A stretch of DNA of 64,000 nt, taken from positions 1,488,001 to 1,552,000 of the forward strand of contig NZ_CP026031.1 of the NCBI RefSeq assembly GCF_003726095.1, written 5' to 3'. The DNA comes from Niallia circulans. Its GTDB lineage: Bacteria; Bacillota; Bacilli; Bacillales; Cytobacillaceae. Numbering within the stretch: position 1 is the stretch's first letter; every line of letters begins with the position of its first letter. The notes beneath the pieces were generated by a model. That model saw only the letters and a program-made list of their open reading frames with translations. It did not search any database and had not been told where the DNA came from. Made by a program: the position numbers and the translations under genes. Shown in pieces: positions 27,465-35,643 of the stretch.

Positions 27465-28697
27465 TTAACTTGCCTTCGTTTCAGGCATTCTTGGCAGAAT
27501 ATAAGCCGTTTTATTTTTCATCATACCATAGACAATTCTGACTAATCTCCTCATAATACAGAGAAGGGCTTGTGACTTGGATTTCCCTTCACTTTGCTTT
27601 TGATTATAGTAAGCATAAAACACAGGATTACGAGGAATTTTATTCCCCTTACTTACTTGGACTTGTTGAACAGCTAGGTTGTAAAAAACATCATATAGCT
27701 TTCGGTTGCCTTGTTTCGTTTTCTTCATCGTTTCCTTGCCACCCGAACCCATCTTGATAGGGGCTATCCCTGCATATCTTGCTAATTTGTCAGAGTTTGC
27801 GAACCGGTGAATGTCTCCGATTTCAGCAATTAAAGCGGATGAAGTAACCGTATCAATCCCTGGCATGGTTTCAAGCTGCATACCTAACTTCTGAATAGTT
27901 ACTTTTAATTCTCTATCTACCTTCTTGATTTCCCTTTTCTTAAAGCTAATATCTCGAACTATGCTTTGAATGATAAAGTCTCTTGATGTTTGGTATTCTC
28001 GTTTTACTTCTCCATCTGCTTGAACAAGTGTTAATATTTGCTCTGCCTTTCTAGTGGAACAAGCATTGTTACTCACTTCTAATAGGAACTTCCGTAAGTC
28101 CTCTACTGTTTCCCCCTCCAAATGAGATGGTGAAGGGTAGCTTTCCCAAAAAGCTAAAGCTGTTTTTCCATCTACTTCTGAAAAGAAATCCTTGTAACTT
28201 GGATAATGATAGTTTAATTGCATATGCAGTTGGTTTTTCAAGGATGTTTGTGTTTTCACTAAAGCATTTCTTCTACCAACAAGTTGAGCGATTATCCAAT
28301 GAATATCAGATGGTGTAGCTTCAGGTAAATACGGTAGGTCACGTATTAAAACCCTTGCCACACATTGAGCGTCCCAACTATCATTCTTTTGTGTCATCGC
28401 ATAGCTGTTCCGTTCTGCATTGGATAAAGAGGAGTTAACAAATTTCACAATGTAACCTTGTTCAAGCAGATACAACGCTAAATCTCGTCCGTAACCACCT
28501 ACATCTTCTAATCCAAATATAGGGGTCAAATCTTCTGTTAAATACCTATTCACATACTCTAGTAAACTTGGAAAGATGGCTGGTTTATTTTGAAACGTCA
28601 TTTCCCCTAGCTTTTCATTCCAACAATCCAATATCACCGCTGTATGTTGAAACTTGTGTAAATCTAGTCCTATATAAATATACTTATCTCTTCTCAT
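27465..28697 (-). mobile_element. IS110-family transposase (DEDD/RuvC plus Tnp20)
   Basis: 410 aa, apparently intact. N-terminal DEDD domain: IGLDLHKFQHT (D), FGLEDVGGYGRDLA (E), KNDSWDAQCVARVL (DxxD). C-terminal Tnp20 domain with MPGIDTVTSSALIAEIGDI and the serine region YAGIAPIKMGSGG. IS110 enzymes recombine double-stranded DNA guided by a bridge RNA made from the element's own end, and lack classical inverted repeats. A structured candidate lies just upstream at 28726-28831. A fossil piece of a relative is at 20107. Confidence 0.93.
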
Positions 28698-28725
28698 CAG
28701 AAAACCTCACCCCTATATTCGATTG

Positions 28726-28831
28726 AACGGATAAAGTAAGACAGAGAATGTCAGCAACCTTAGGTCGAGCGTTAGTCTCTAGGGACTCGCAAGGGTACGA
28801 AAGCCTATCCATTCTCTATCTGTTAACCGTT
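28726..28831 (-). ncRNA. Candidate IS110 bridge RNA
   Basis: The 132-bp gap between transposase and recombinase folds on itself. AGAGAATG (28743-28750) pairs with CATTCTCT (28810-28817), extended by an outer AACGG/CCGTT pair (28726-28730, 28827-28831). The loop holds the near-palindrome AGTCTCTAGGGACT (about 28772-28785). The place, directly 5' of the transposase on the coding strand, and the size fit known IS110 bridge RNAs. Guide loops cannot be assigned without the element ends. Confidence 0.55.
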
Positions 28832-29606
28832 ATAAAATGGCTTGATGTTTGCCATCTGCTGTTATGTCACCATAGTGGTATAACCCACTATAAAAGGCTT
28901 TTCTATCTAAAATCCTTTTGACTTGGACTTTAGTAAACAACTTTTCTTGTTTTGTTCGATGACCTTCCTCATTCAGTTGTTCCGCTAGTTGAGTTAATGA
29001 CCATGAAGGATACTGTTCCTTTAAGTCAAACACTCGTTGTACGGTTTTGGCTTGTCTATCATCTATGACAAGGATTTTCTTACCTTTTTCCACTTTGTAG
29101 CCTAATGCGACATTTCCACCTGAATAGCCGCCCTGTTGGGCTTTCTTATTCCGCCCTCTCCCTAGCTTTAAAGAGATTTCTAATCGTTGATATTGATCTA
29201 ATAACTCCATTAAACCATTGATTAAAAAATCGCTAGGGTCTTTCTTATGGATACTGTATTGTGGTTGTTCAATACTCCGAATGTCTATTCCATACTTTTT
29301 CAATTCCCGATGAACTAACACTTTCACAATGTCTGACCGCCATAAACGGCTTGTATTCAGTGTGACAACATAATCCACCTTTTGATGGGTGAGATACTCC
29401 AACATCTCCTGAAAGCCTAATCTGTCCACTTCTAACGCTTCTTCGTCTACTTTAGCCCCACTGATACCTTCGTCCCTAAACAAGCGTAAAAGCGTGTATC
29501 CATGAGTCTGACAGTAAGTCTTGATTTCATCTTTTTGGTAAGCAAGACTGTAACCATCTCTTGCTTGTCCTTGTGTAGATACTCGAATATATCCGATAAC
29601 TTTCAT
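28830..29606 (-). CDS. Serine recombinase (resolvase N-terminus plus recombinase domain)
   Basis: 258 aa. IGYIRVSTQGQARDGYSLAY holds the catalytic serine (about residue 10); then FRDEGISGAKVDE, VVTLNTSRLWRSD and a recombinase domain ending VKRILDRKAFYSGLYHYGD. It lacks the zinc ribbon and coiled coil of phage integrases, as in small transposon- or island-borne recombinases. Its end touches the IS110 upstream region. A fossil of its N-terminus exists at 20140-20200. Confidence 0.9.
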   Translation of the reverse strand: MKVIGYIRVSTQGQARDGYSLAYQKDEIKTYCQTHGYTLLRLFRDEGISGAKVDEEALEVDRLGFQEMLEYLTHQKVDYVVTLNTSRLWRSDIVKVLVHRELKKYGIDIRSIEQPQYSIHKKDPSDFLINGLMELLDQYQRLEISLKLGRGRNKKAQQGGYSGGNVALGYKVEKGKKILVIDDRQAKTVQRVFDLKEQYPSWSLTQLAEQLNEEGHRTKQEKLFTKVQVKRILDRKAFYSGLYHYGDITADGKHQAIL

Positions 29607-29709
29607 GGTAGTTTCCCCCTCCGTTACGCTAATCTCAATTAACGTAACGCTTAGCCGCTATAATTAATATAAATTCATTGTATGCGGCTTTAGCGATACA
29701 ATCAACCCC

Positions 29710-29741
29710 TTTACCGATACAAGTTTGTGATGTATCGTAAA
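29710..29741. promoter_or_regulatory. Inverted repeat in the recombinase-regulator divergent region
   Basis: TTTACCGATACA and TGTATCGTAAA form an imperfect inverted repeat (one bulged C) with a 9-nt spacer. It lies between the divergent recombinase and XRE-type genes, 32 bp before the latter. It is a plausible operator for the regulator. The fossil at 20105-20297 ends within its left arm, at TTTACCGAT. Confidence 0.45.
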
Positions 29742-29772
29742 AGGTAACATGAATAAGAGGAAGGGAAGTACC

Positions 29773-29973
29773 ATGCCTATTACAATCAAGCTAAAGGAAA
29801 TCCTTAAAGAACGAGACCTTTCACAGCGTGAATTGGCACGAATGACAGGTTTGCGACCAAATACAATCAGCCATCTTTGTTCAGACAATGTGGACAGAGT
29901 GTATCTATCAACATTAGAAACGGTTTGCAAAGTGTTAGACATCGACATTCAGGAGTTAATCGAGGTGGAGTAG
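29773..29973 (+). CDS. Cro/CI (XRE)-type transcriptional regulator
   Basis: 66 aa: ITIKLKEILKERDLSQREL then ARMTGLRPNTISHLCSD, a complete XRE helix-turn-helix, and a short C-terminus DIDIQELIEVE. The ATG at 29773 follows AGAGGAAGGGAAG; an upstream in-frame ATG at 29749 has no site. Divergent from the recombinase and probably controls it through the inverted repeat between them. Confidence 0.85.
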   Translation: MPITIKLKEILKERDLSQRELARMTGLRPNTISHLCSDNVDRVYLSTLETVCKVLDIDIQELIEVE

Positions 29974-30236
29974 TCCTCTTGCTATAGTCATCGTTCTATG
30001 TACGTAAAAGTTGCGAAAAATTTAAAAGGCAAGGAGAAATCAAAGGTAAAGTATTGAGGTTAGGAATGGTGGTATCTGATTATTTATAGGTTATTTATAG
30101 GATATAAAATACTTTAGATAAGGTACACATTTTAAAGCAATTGTACGTCAATGTAAATCAATAAAATATAATATACGGCTTACAAGAGTTATTTCAATCC
30201 TCTGAATAAAAAGCAGTTAATTCGGCACTCCGTCAC
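29974..30236. other. Gap between regulator and toxin operon
   Basis: 263 bp, AT-rich, with a short direct repeat (GGTTATTTATA, about 30080-30102). No gene or clear promoter recognised. Confidence 0.35.
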
Positions 30237-30281
30237 TAAAAAAACCCTCAAATGAGTAACATTAATTCTCTTTTGAGGGTT
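30237..30281 (-). terminator. Terminator of the LXG toxin operon
   Basis: On the minus strand, AACCCTCAAA / TTTGAGGGTT (10-bp perfect stem, 30243-30281) is followed by a run of seven T. It starts 10 bp past the immunity gene stop. Strong intrinsic terminator. Confidence 0.9.
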
Positions 30282-30290
30282 AAATCCATT

Positions 30291-30686
30291 CTACTTTAAT
30301 CCTACTTTTACTTCACCATCATGAAATATTTCAATAACATATCCTGCAGATGGTGAAAATATCCATGTATCAAAACTTACAGCAGTAACATCATCTATAA
30401 CTTTAAATACTTTATCTAAAGTAGATTGGATAATTGGTAACGTCCCTTCATCCCAAATTATATAAACAACATTACTGTATTCATCTATGTTTTGGTGTAA
30501 AAAGGAGATTATCTCATCGACTGTATCCACTGCAGCATGATTAGACACTTTCTCCCATTCAATACGCCCCCACTCAGCAAATGGAAAAGAACTTTCAAAA
30601 TTGCTTAATATTTGCTCTCTATTATTATCAGATAAGACATGTACATCCTCATCCAGTGCTTCAATACACTCATCAAATAAACTCAT
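30291..30686 (-). CDS. Cognate immunity protein of the LXG toxin
   Basis: 131 aa acidic protein (MSLFDECIEALDEDVHVLSD ... NVVYIIWDEGTLPIIQSTL ... FSPSAGYVIEIFHDGEVKVG). No family name recalled. It starts 11 bp after the toxin stop, is last in the operon before a terminator and is expected to neutralise the C-terminal domain of the toxin in the cytosol of sister cells. Confidence 0.75.
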   Translation of the reverse strand: MSLFDECIEALDEDVHVLSDNNREQILSNFESSFPFAEWGRIEWEKVSNHAAVDTVDEIISFLHQNIDEYSNVVYIIWDEGTLPIIQSTLDKVFKVIDDVTAVSFDTWIFSPSAGYVIEIFHDGEVKVGLK

Positions 30687-30697
30687 CTAAAATCCCC

Positions 30698-32338
30698 TTA
30701 TCTATTTAATTGTTTTAATAAAGATTTAAAGGTGCTTTCGTTACCCTCAAATGGGATAGCGATTTTTCGGGCATTAGCCCCTTTACCATTACGAAAATCC
30801 TCAATATTTATATGTGTCCCCTTATTAGGGTCATAATCTAATCTCCATCTTACTTTTCCGTCAGCAGACTGCCTACCAACAACTTGACCATATCCAACAC
30901 TTGACTTAAGCGTACCTGTGTATGGCTGTGAGTTTGGTCCTAAATCTCCAACTAGGTCAAGTGCCTTGTTTCTAGCTTGTTCATATGTTTTGACCTTATC
31001 TAATACTTGTTCTCCTTTTCCTATACCCTTAGTAGTCCCCTTCCCTTCCACTTTCCTCAAAGAGACCGGAACGATGGAATCCATCCGCTTTTCTATTGTG
31101 GCTCTGCTCCACACATTGACAGGAGCCTGATTCGCTGTACTTAGTTGGAAGGACGGATGGGGCATAAAGTTTTGTCTAAAGAAGTGGGTGACTTCTTGGA
31201 CATATTGTTTTCCACTATTTTTTATGCCATTAGGCCATAGGCTGTTCTCTTTCTTGCTTCCATCGATCCGTTGGAGCGATTCTGTTGTTTTTTGTGAAAT
31301 GGCTGAACGGATTCCGTTGGTTTTATTTTTACTTTTTTCCACTTTTAACAGCTTAAGGTATTTTGCTTGGCCGACATATGGGAGGAAGGAAGTGGCTGCA
31401 CTTCCCGATACATACATGATCCCTTCTTTTTCGGCGGTGTCTGTTATAGACTGCGCCATCGATTCAAGGACAATTACGGGGTCGTGGATAACCGCATCGA
31501 GTGTTTCTGTAGCACTCTCTATCCTTTTCGTAGAAGCTTTTTTTAGAAAATCTGGCTCTATAGAATCTGGAATGATTCCTGATGCGGCCACGATTCCAGC
31601 ATCGACCACAAGCGTAATAAGGCCTTTGGCTATCTCATAAATCGCTACTGCGAGCCCCTTTACAAAATCCCAAGCTCCCTCTGCTGTTACAGAAATCACA
31701 TCGCTTACCTTTTCAGAGAAAGTTGTATAGCGATCCTTGACCTGAGAGGCCTTGTTTGCATATTCATCATCTGTATTTTCATACTTTTTTACTTTTGATT
31801 CATAGAGATCCCACAGCTCTTCCATTTTATTTTTTAACCTGGATTGAACAGATTCCATGTTATTTCGAATGCTTTCCAGCTGTTGTTTATTATATCTGCT
31901 TCGCTCTCTTTCTTCCAGATCTGTATCGTCAAACAGACTAAATAGAAGGCTGGGGGACCGATACGTTTCCTGAATGGCACGGCTAAGTCTATAGGTTACT
32001 CCCCATTCAATTTGGGTGAGATTCCCCCAAATATCGTTCCGATCGACTCTCATCATGCTGTTTCTGGAAATAGGGGTAATATAGGCCGTTGTATCAGCCA
32101 CATAGTTTTCAAACAATGTTAATAAATCCTCTATTTGCGTCTGGTAGCTTTGGATATTTTTCTTGGATTCCTGCATAAGATCTTCCCAGGCTTCCAGACT
32201 CTTTCCCGCGTTCCTCTCTGTATAGCCAGCTATCGTATTTAGAGAAGTCTGCATCTGATGAAGGGCCCGCTTATATGTATGAAGCTGTTCAATAATCTGA
32301 TCCAGAATCCCATAGTTAATTTTTAAGTCCCGTTTCAT
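30698..32338 (-). CDS. LXG-type polymorphic toxin, type VII secretion effector
   Basis: 546 aa. An alpha-helical N-terminus of about 210 residues (INYGILDQIIEQLHTYKRAL) of the LXG class targets the type VII system. It is followed by a hydrophobic stretch near 230-255, then the mid region PVIVLESMAQSITDTAEKEG and FLPYVGQAKYLK that is shared by many LXG toxins, and a C-terminal toxin domain of about 105 residues ending WRLDYDPNKGTHINIEDFRN and ESTFKSLLKQLNR. The toxic activity is not recognised. Its start overlaps the stop of the helper gene by 4 nt. A deleted copy of its middle part is at 25248-25392. No EssC-type secretion genes are in the window. Confidence 0.88.
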   Translation of the reverse strand: MKRDLKINYGILDQIIEQLHTYKRALHQMQTSLNTIAGYTERNAGKSLEAWEDLMQESKKNIQSYQTQIEDLLTLFENYVADTTAYITPISRNSMMRVDRNDIWGNLTQIEWGVTYRLSRAIQETYRSPSLLFSLFDDTDLEERERSRYNKQQLESIRNNMESVQSRLKNKMEELWDLYESKVKKYENTDDEYANKASQVKDRYTTFSEKVSDVISVTAEGAWDFVKGLAVAIYEIAKGLITLVVDAGIVAASGIIPDSIEPDFLKKASTKRIESATETLDAVIHDPVIVLESMAQSITDTAEKEGIMYVSGSAATSFLPYVGQAKYLKLLKVEKSKNKTNGIRSAISQKTTESLQRIDGSKKENSLWPNGIKNSGKQYVQEVTHFFRQNFMPHPSFQLSTANQAPVNVWSRATIEKRMDSIVPVSLRKVEGKGTTKGIGKGEQVLDKVKTYEQARNKALDLVGDLGPNSQPYTGTLKSSVGYGQVVGRQSADGKVRWRLDYDPNKGTHINIEDFRNGKGANARKIAIPFEGNESTFKSLLKQLNR

Positions 32339-32643
32339 GACTGACCGCTCCGAATGTCCTTGCCGATTTCTTCGTCTGCCTTTGTCATTTCTTCCAATAT
32401 ACTTTTACCGGCTGTATAGACAGCATGCATATTTTTTACTAACTCTTTATTTACATCATTATTCATATGATCCAGAATAGCATCCACTTTATCGATGAAA
32501 TCAGAATGAAAGTTTTTCAACTGATTTCTTGTGCCTGTACGAAAGGTGTCTGTGTAACTACTAAACTCATCGATACTGGATTGCAGGGTTTGTAAAGTTG
32601 CCTGTAACTCACGGATATCCATCTTTATCTGTGCGGTTCCCAA
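32335..32643 (-). CDS. Small helical LXG partner protein
   Basis: 102 aa from a TTG at 32643 (GGAGAGAGGAG 7 nt before); a longer frame would overlap the previous gene. Wholly helical (MDIRELQATLQTLQSSIDEF ... KNFHSDFIDKVDAILDHM). Small proteins of this kind precede LXG genes and bind the toxin N-terminus for type VII export. The stop overlaps the toxin ATG, so the products are likely made together. Confidence 0.75.
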   Translation of the reverse strand: MGTAQIKMDIRELQATLQTLQSSIDEFSSYTDTFRTGTRNQLKNFHSDFIDKVDAILDHMNNDVNKELVKNMHAVYTAGKSILEEMTKADEEIGKDIRSGQS

Positions 32644-32668
32644 TGGTAAACTCCTCTCTCCTATTTTC

Positions 32669-32878
32669 TCATCTAAAAGGAACGGATTCAATAGCGACAA
32701 TCAGTCGATTCAGTTCTCTAATCATTTCTTCTATTTTTTCCCGCATCTCTTCTTCGACAGAGGCATTTTCTAAGTCCATTTGCTCAAAATTTTTCTGTAT
32801 GCCCTCTTTGGCATCTTCCAAAAAAGAGATCATATTTGATACTAAGCTAGAGGAAAAGCTTGACGTATAGTTTGCCAT
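32669..32878 (-). CDS. Small helical LXG partner protein (WXG-like)
   Basis: 69 aa, MANYTSSFSSSLVSNMISFL ... EEEMREKIEEMIRELNRLIV, a single helical hairpin candidate with no WXG motif. Similar in place to the short DUF5344/DUF5082-type proteins of B. subtilis LXG operons. Its ATG shares the last A of the preceding stop (TAATG), so it is translationally coupled. Confidence 0.7.
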   Translation of the reverse strand: MANYTSSFSSSLVSNMISFLEDAKEGIQKNFEQMDLENASVEEEMREKIEEMIRELNRLIVAIESVPFR

Positions 32879-33573
32879 TATCTTTCACCAGCTCTTTCCA
32901 TTTCCACTTGTAACGATTGCATGTCCTGTGCGGAAAACTCAATTGATGTCATCTTTTTTTCTACAACTAGCTCTTCTTTCATAAGCAGTTCAAATGCTTC
33001 TTCCATCTCATCTTTAAAACCCTTGTGGATGACATTTGTAATCAAAGGCTCTGTGAAATAAAGGATAGCATCTTTCTTCATTTCTCCTACAGGATAAACC
33101 ACACCGCCGTACGGAAAAAACGTTTGATAGCCTGTTGGAACGGTATAACGTTTAGTGATGACAATTTTGGCTGCTGAAGAAGTTTGCTGTTCTGGCAGAA
33201 AGTAAAGTGGATTCAGTTCCACAACTGACCCTAATGGCAGCACTTCTCTCATTATTTCTATGCAGGAAGTAACGAAGGGGAAGAAAAGATGGTCCTGTAA
33301 ACGATAATGGGACTGTCTAAACTGAATCACATGCTCCTTATCCTCTTTTCTATAATAAATGGCCTCCTGGTTGGTACTCTTTATATCATAGGAACGGAGT
33401 CCTTGCTTATAAGCAAAATAGAGTTCCCGAAAGACGAGCTCGTCCTCCAAATATAAGTCAGCAAACGCATGGATTGCCGTACGATATTTATCCTTTGATT
33501 CATCAGATAAAGAATTCATGAGCTGAGCTATTTTTTTCATTGCCAACGCCTTTAACTGTTTTCTATCATTCAA
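32878..33573 (-). CDS. DUF4176-type T7SS accessory protein
   Basis: 231 aa. The C-terminal half has the DUF4176 layout: LPLGSVVELNPLYF, KIVITKRYTVPTGYQ, FFPYGGVVYPVGEM, TNVIHKGFKDEMEEAFELL. The N-terminal half is helical and unassigned. DUF4176 genes head many LXG loci and are thought to aid effector handling. First gene of the operon; the ribosome site GGGAGGGAG is 8 nt before the ATG. Confidence 0.8.
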   Translation of the reverse strand: MNDRKQLKALAMKKIAQLMNSLSDESKDKYRTAIHAFADLYLEDELVFRELYFAYKQGLRSYDIKSTNQEAIYYRKEDKEHVIQFRQSHYRLQDHLFFPFVTSCIEIMREVLPLGSVVELNPLYFLPEQQTSSAAKIVITKRYTVPTGYQTFFPYGGVVYPVGEMKKDAILYFTEPLITNVIHKGFKDEMEEAFELLMKEELVVEKKMTSIEFSAQDMQSLQVEMERAGER

Positions 33574-33590
33574 ATGGCTCCCTCCCTATC

Positions 33591-33642
33591 ATGTAAATAT
33601 TTTACATACATATATTATAAATGAGGGAATGGGAAATGATAA
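33591..33642 (-). promoter_or_regulatory. Promoter and palindromic operator of the LXG operon
   Basis: On the minus strand, a TATAAT -10 (33619-33614) with a weak TTATCA -35 (33642-33637) at 17 nt. A perfect palindrome ATGTAAA-TAT-TTTACAT (33591-33607) sits immediately downstream, over the expected start. It could be a repressor site that keeps the toxin operon off. Confidence 0.5.
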
Positions 33643-33952
33643 GGTGAAAAATAGCTAAATACCAAAGACCTACTTATATTCCTTTATTTTCCTAAATAAC
33701 TCTTCATTCAAATGCTGTCTCTGATAATTTTAAATCCTGAAAGACTTGACTCCCTCAAAGGCTAGTTTTGCTTTTTCCTACTAAATTTTCTAAAACCAGA
33801 TTCTATCCTCCTTAGTATATTTTTTGAAATCCTGCAATCCTTGACCCTTATAAGGATGAGATGGATTTATTATTTTATTGGTTTTAAAACATATTAGCTC
33901 TGTTCTTTGGTAAAATATCGAATAGTTCAAAAATAAATTAGAGGATTTTTTT

Positions 33953-34233
33953 ATGATAAATGTGATAAAAGGTTTTTTCGCGAGCTTTTTTGTTATCTAT
34001 TTCTTTATGCTATCTTATTTTTAATAGAAAATAAGATAGATGAACTTTTTGAAGCTCTTATTTTTCAGTCTATTAGTGGACTTTTCATTATTTTAATCCA
34101 GACCATGATAATGGAGCTTTGTTTTAAAATAGAAGGACATAATCAATTGTTTGCCATAATGATAGATTTTATTGGTAGTATTTGTAGTTTTATCTATGCG
34201 ATTACTCGAAATGATTTAAATGTGAAAGTTTAA
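33953..34233 (+). pseudogene. Small membrane protein, frameshifted in a T-run
   Basis: MINVIKGFFASFFVIYFFML ... stops after the T5 run at 34018-34022. With one more T it reads SYFLIENKIDELFEALIFQS, ISGLFIILIQTMIMELCFK and ends at 34233, 93 aa with three membrane spans. Start after AGAGGATTTTTTT. Family unknown. 33643-33952 upstream shows no gene. Confidence 0.6.
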
Positions 34234-34257
34234 AATAAAGAAAAAAGGAGTTTCTAA

Positions 34258-34568
34258 ATGAGGGCTGCCTACAGCGTTCTAAGAGAGATACATAAGGGCA
34301 TTGCTTTACCAACAGCAAAAGATTATGATATGCAACAGCGGCAATTTGAAAATTTCATCCTTTTTTTAGAAAATGAAGGATTTATTGAAAGAGTACTTAG
34401 AATCGATACCTTTTTCTCCCTAAAGCCAGCTAGATTAACGAAAAAGGGACAAGCCTTTTTAGAAAATACAATTACTTAGAGGAAACTTATCCAGATAAAC
34501 AAAATATGATGAAATGGATCCGAGTAGGAAAAGAAGTGTACTCGAATGAAGCTGATGAGGAAGACTAA
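34258..34568 (+). pseudogene. YjcQ-family protein, frameshifted
   Basis: Winged-helix-like YjcQ type: YSVLREIHKGIALPTAKDYD, QFENFILFLENEGFIERV, PARLTKKGQAFLEK. The frame stops at 34479. One more A in the A4 run at 34463-34466 gives FLEKYNYLEETYPDKQNMM and a natural end at 34568, 103 aa. YjcQ proteins occur in prophages and as small orphan regulators. Start follows AAAAAAGGAG. Confidence 0.7.
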
Positions 34569-34581
34569 AATAAATTTAATA

Positions 34582-34616
34582 ATAGCTCCAAGACTTCATT
34601 CACATCAAGGAGCTAT
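34582..34616. terminator. Bidirectional hairpin between yjcQ-like gene and yoaT
   Basis: ATAGCTCC/GGAGCTAT, 8-bp perfect stem with a 19-nt loop between convergent genes. Confidence 0.55.
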
Positions 34617-34629
34617 CTGTTTACGCTTT

Positions 34630-35418
34630 TTATTTCCCATCATTATTTAAGCTGGTTTTTTTCCCCTTAACCAGCTTCAAAGTTGCCACAATAAGAAAGC
34701 TAACTATCACCAATAATAGCCATGAACTCACTTTCCCAACATGAACAAGGCTCCAAGCATCTTTTTGATTGGGATATTCCCATGCACTAAAATAAGTTGC
34801 AATGTTTTCCGCTATCCAAATAAAAAATCCAATCAGTACAAAAGAGAGTGCTAGCGGCATTCGATATTTAATGCCATTTACCTTGTAAAATACCCAGGAT
34901 TTCCAAAATACGATTATGACTAATCCAGATAAATACCAACGAATATCTATCCAAAAATGGTGGGTGAAAAAGTTCAAATATATAGCAGCAGCAAGTGGCA
35001 CAACAACTAAAAAAGATGGCCAATTTACTAGCTCTACCTTTAACCTCCGCCATGCCTGACATAAAAAACTCGCAACACTTGCGTACATAAAGCCACTATA
35101 GAGAGGGACGCCAAAAATTTTTGTAAAGCCCGCTTCTGGATAAGACCATGAACCCATATGAACCTTGAAAAGCTCAAGGGCAAGTCCAATCAAATGTAAA
35201 ACGGTTATAACCTTTAACTCATCAATCGTTTCCAAACCAGTACGGACCATCACCCACTGCATAAAAAGACAGATAAGAAGCAGCCAATCGTATCTTGGTA
35301 ACAAGGGAAGTTCTATCATTTTTGTCATTGCCAGTGATGCAAAAATAGCTATAGGAAAAACACAAGCTAAAGCTTGTTGCCACCCGAAACAAATAAGCTG
35401 CTTTAATGCTCTTATCAC
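34630..35418 (-). CDS. yoaT: DUF817 membrane protein (YoaT)
   Basis: 262 aa with about eight hydrophobic segments. DUF817 signature elements: VMVRTGLETIDELKVITVLH, HLIGLALELFKVHMGSWSYP, GVPLYSGFMYASVASFLCQA. Function unknown. It follows yozG and yoaS as in B. subtilis, with its start on the yozG stop. Confidence 0.88.
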   Translation of the reverse strand: MIRALKQLICFGWQQALACVFPIAIFASLAMTKMIELPLLPRYDWLLLICLFMQWVMVRTGLETIDELKVITVLHLIGLALELFKVHMGSWSYPEAGFTKIFGVPLYSGFMYASVASFLCQAWRRLKVELVNWPSFLVVVPLAAAIYLNFFTHHFWIDIRWYLSGLVIIVFWKSWVFYKVNGIKYRMPLALSFVLIGFFIWIAENIATYFSAWEYPNQKDAWSLVHVGKVSSWLLLVIVSFLIVATLKLVKGKKTSLNNDGK

Positions 35419-35633
35419 TAGATTTCCTCTTCATTTCTATATTCCAGTATATCGCCTGGCTGGCAATCCAATGCTTTGCAAATTGCTTCCAATGTTGAAA
35501 TACGGATTGCTTTTGCCTTTCCATTTTTCAAAATAGAAAGATTAGCCATTGTTATTCCAACCTTTTCCGATAATTCTGTTACACTCATTTTTCTTTTTGC
35601 TAACATTACATCAATATTTATTATAATTGCCAT
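35418..35633 (-). CDS. yozG: XRE-family regulator YozG
   Basis: 71 aa from ATG 35633 (AGGTGAT upstream). MAIIINIDVMLAKRKMSVTE, LSEKVGITMANLSILKNGKA and ALDCQPGDILEY give the classic small YozG-type helix-turn-helix. It sits between yoaS and yoaT and probably controls the block. Confidence 0.9.
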   Translation of the reverse strand: MAIIINIDVMLAKRKMSVTELSEKVGITMANLSILKNGKAKAIRISTLEAICKALDCQPGDILEYRNEEEI

Positions 35634-35643
35634 TTGTATCACC

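Noticed and set aside
28698..28830. Possible attenuator or terminator of the recombinase gene instead of a bridge RNA
   Set aside because: No T-run follows the stem on the minus strand, and the position directly before an IS110 transposase favours the bridge RNA reading; not fully excluded.
30080..30102. Short tandem GGTTATTTATA repeat as a CRISPR-like or iteron array
   Set aside because: Only two units, no spacers and no replication gene nearby.
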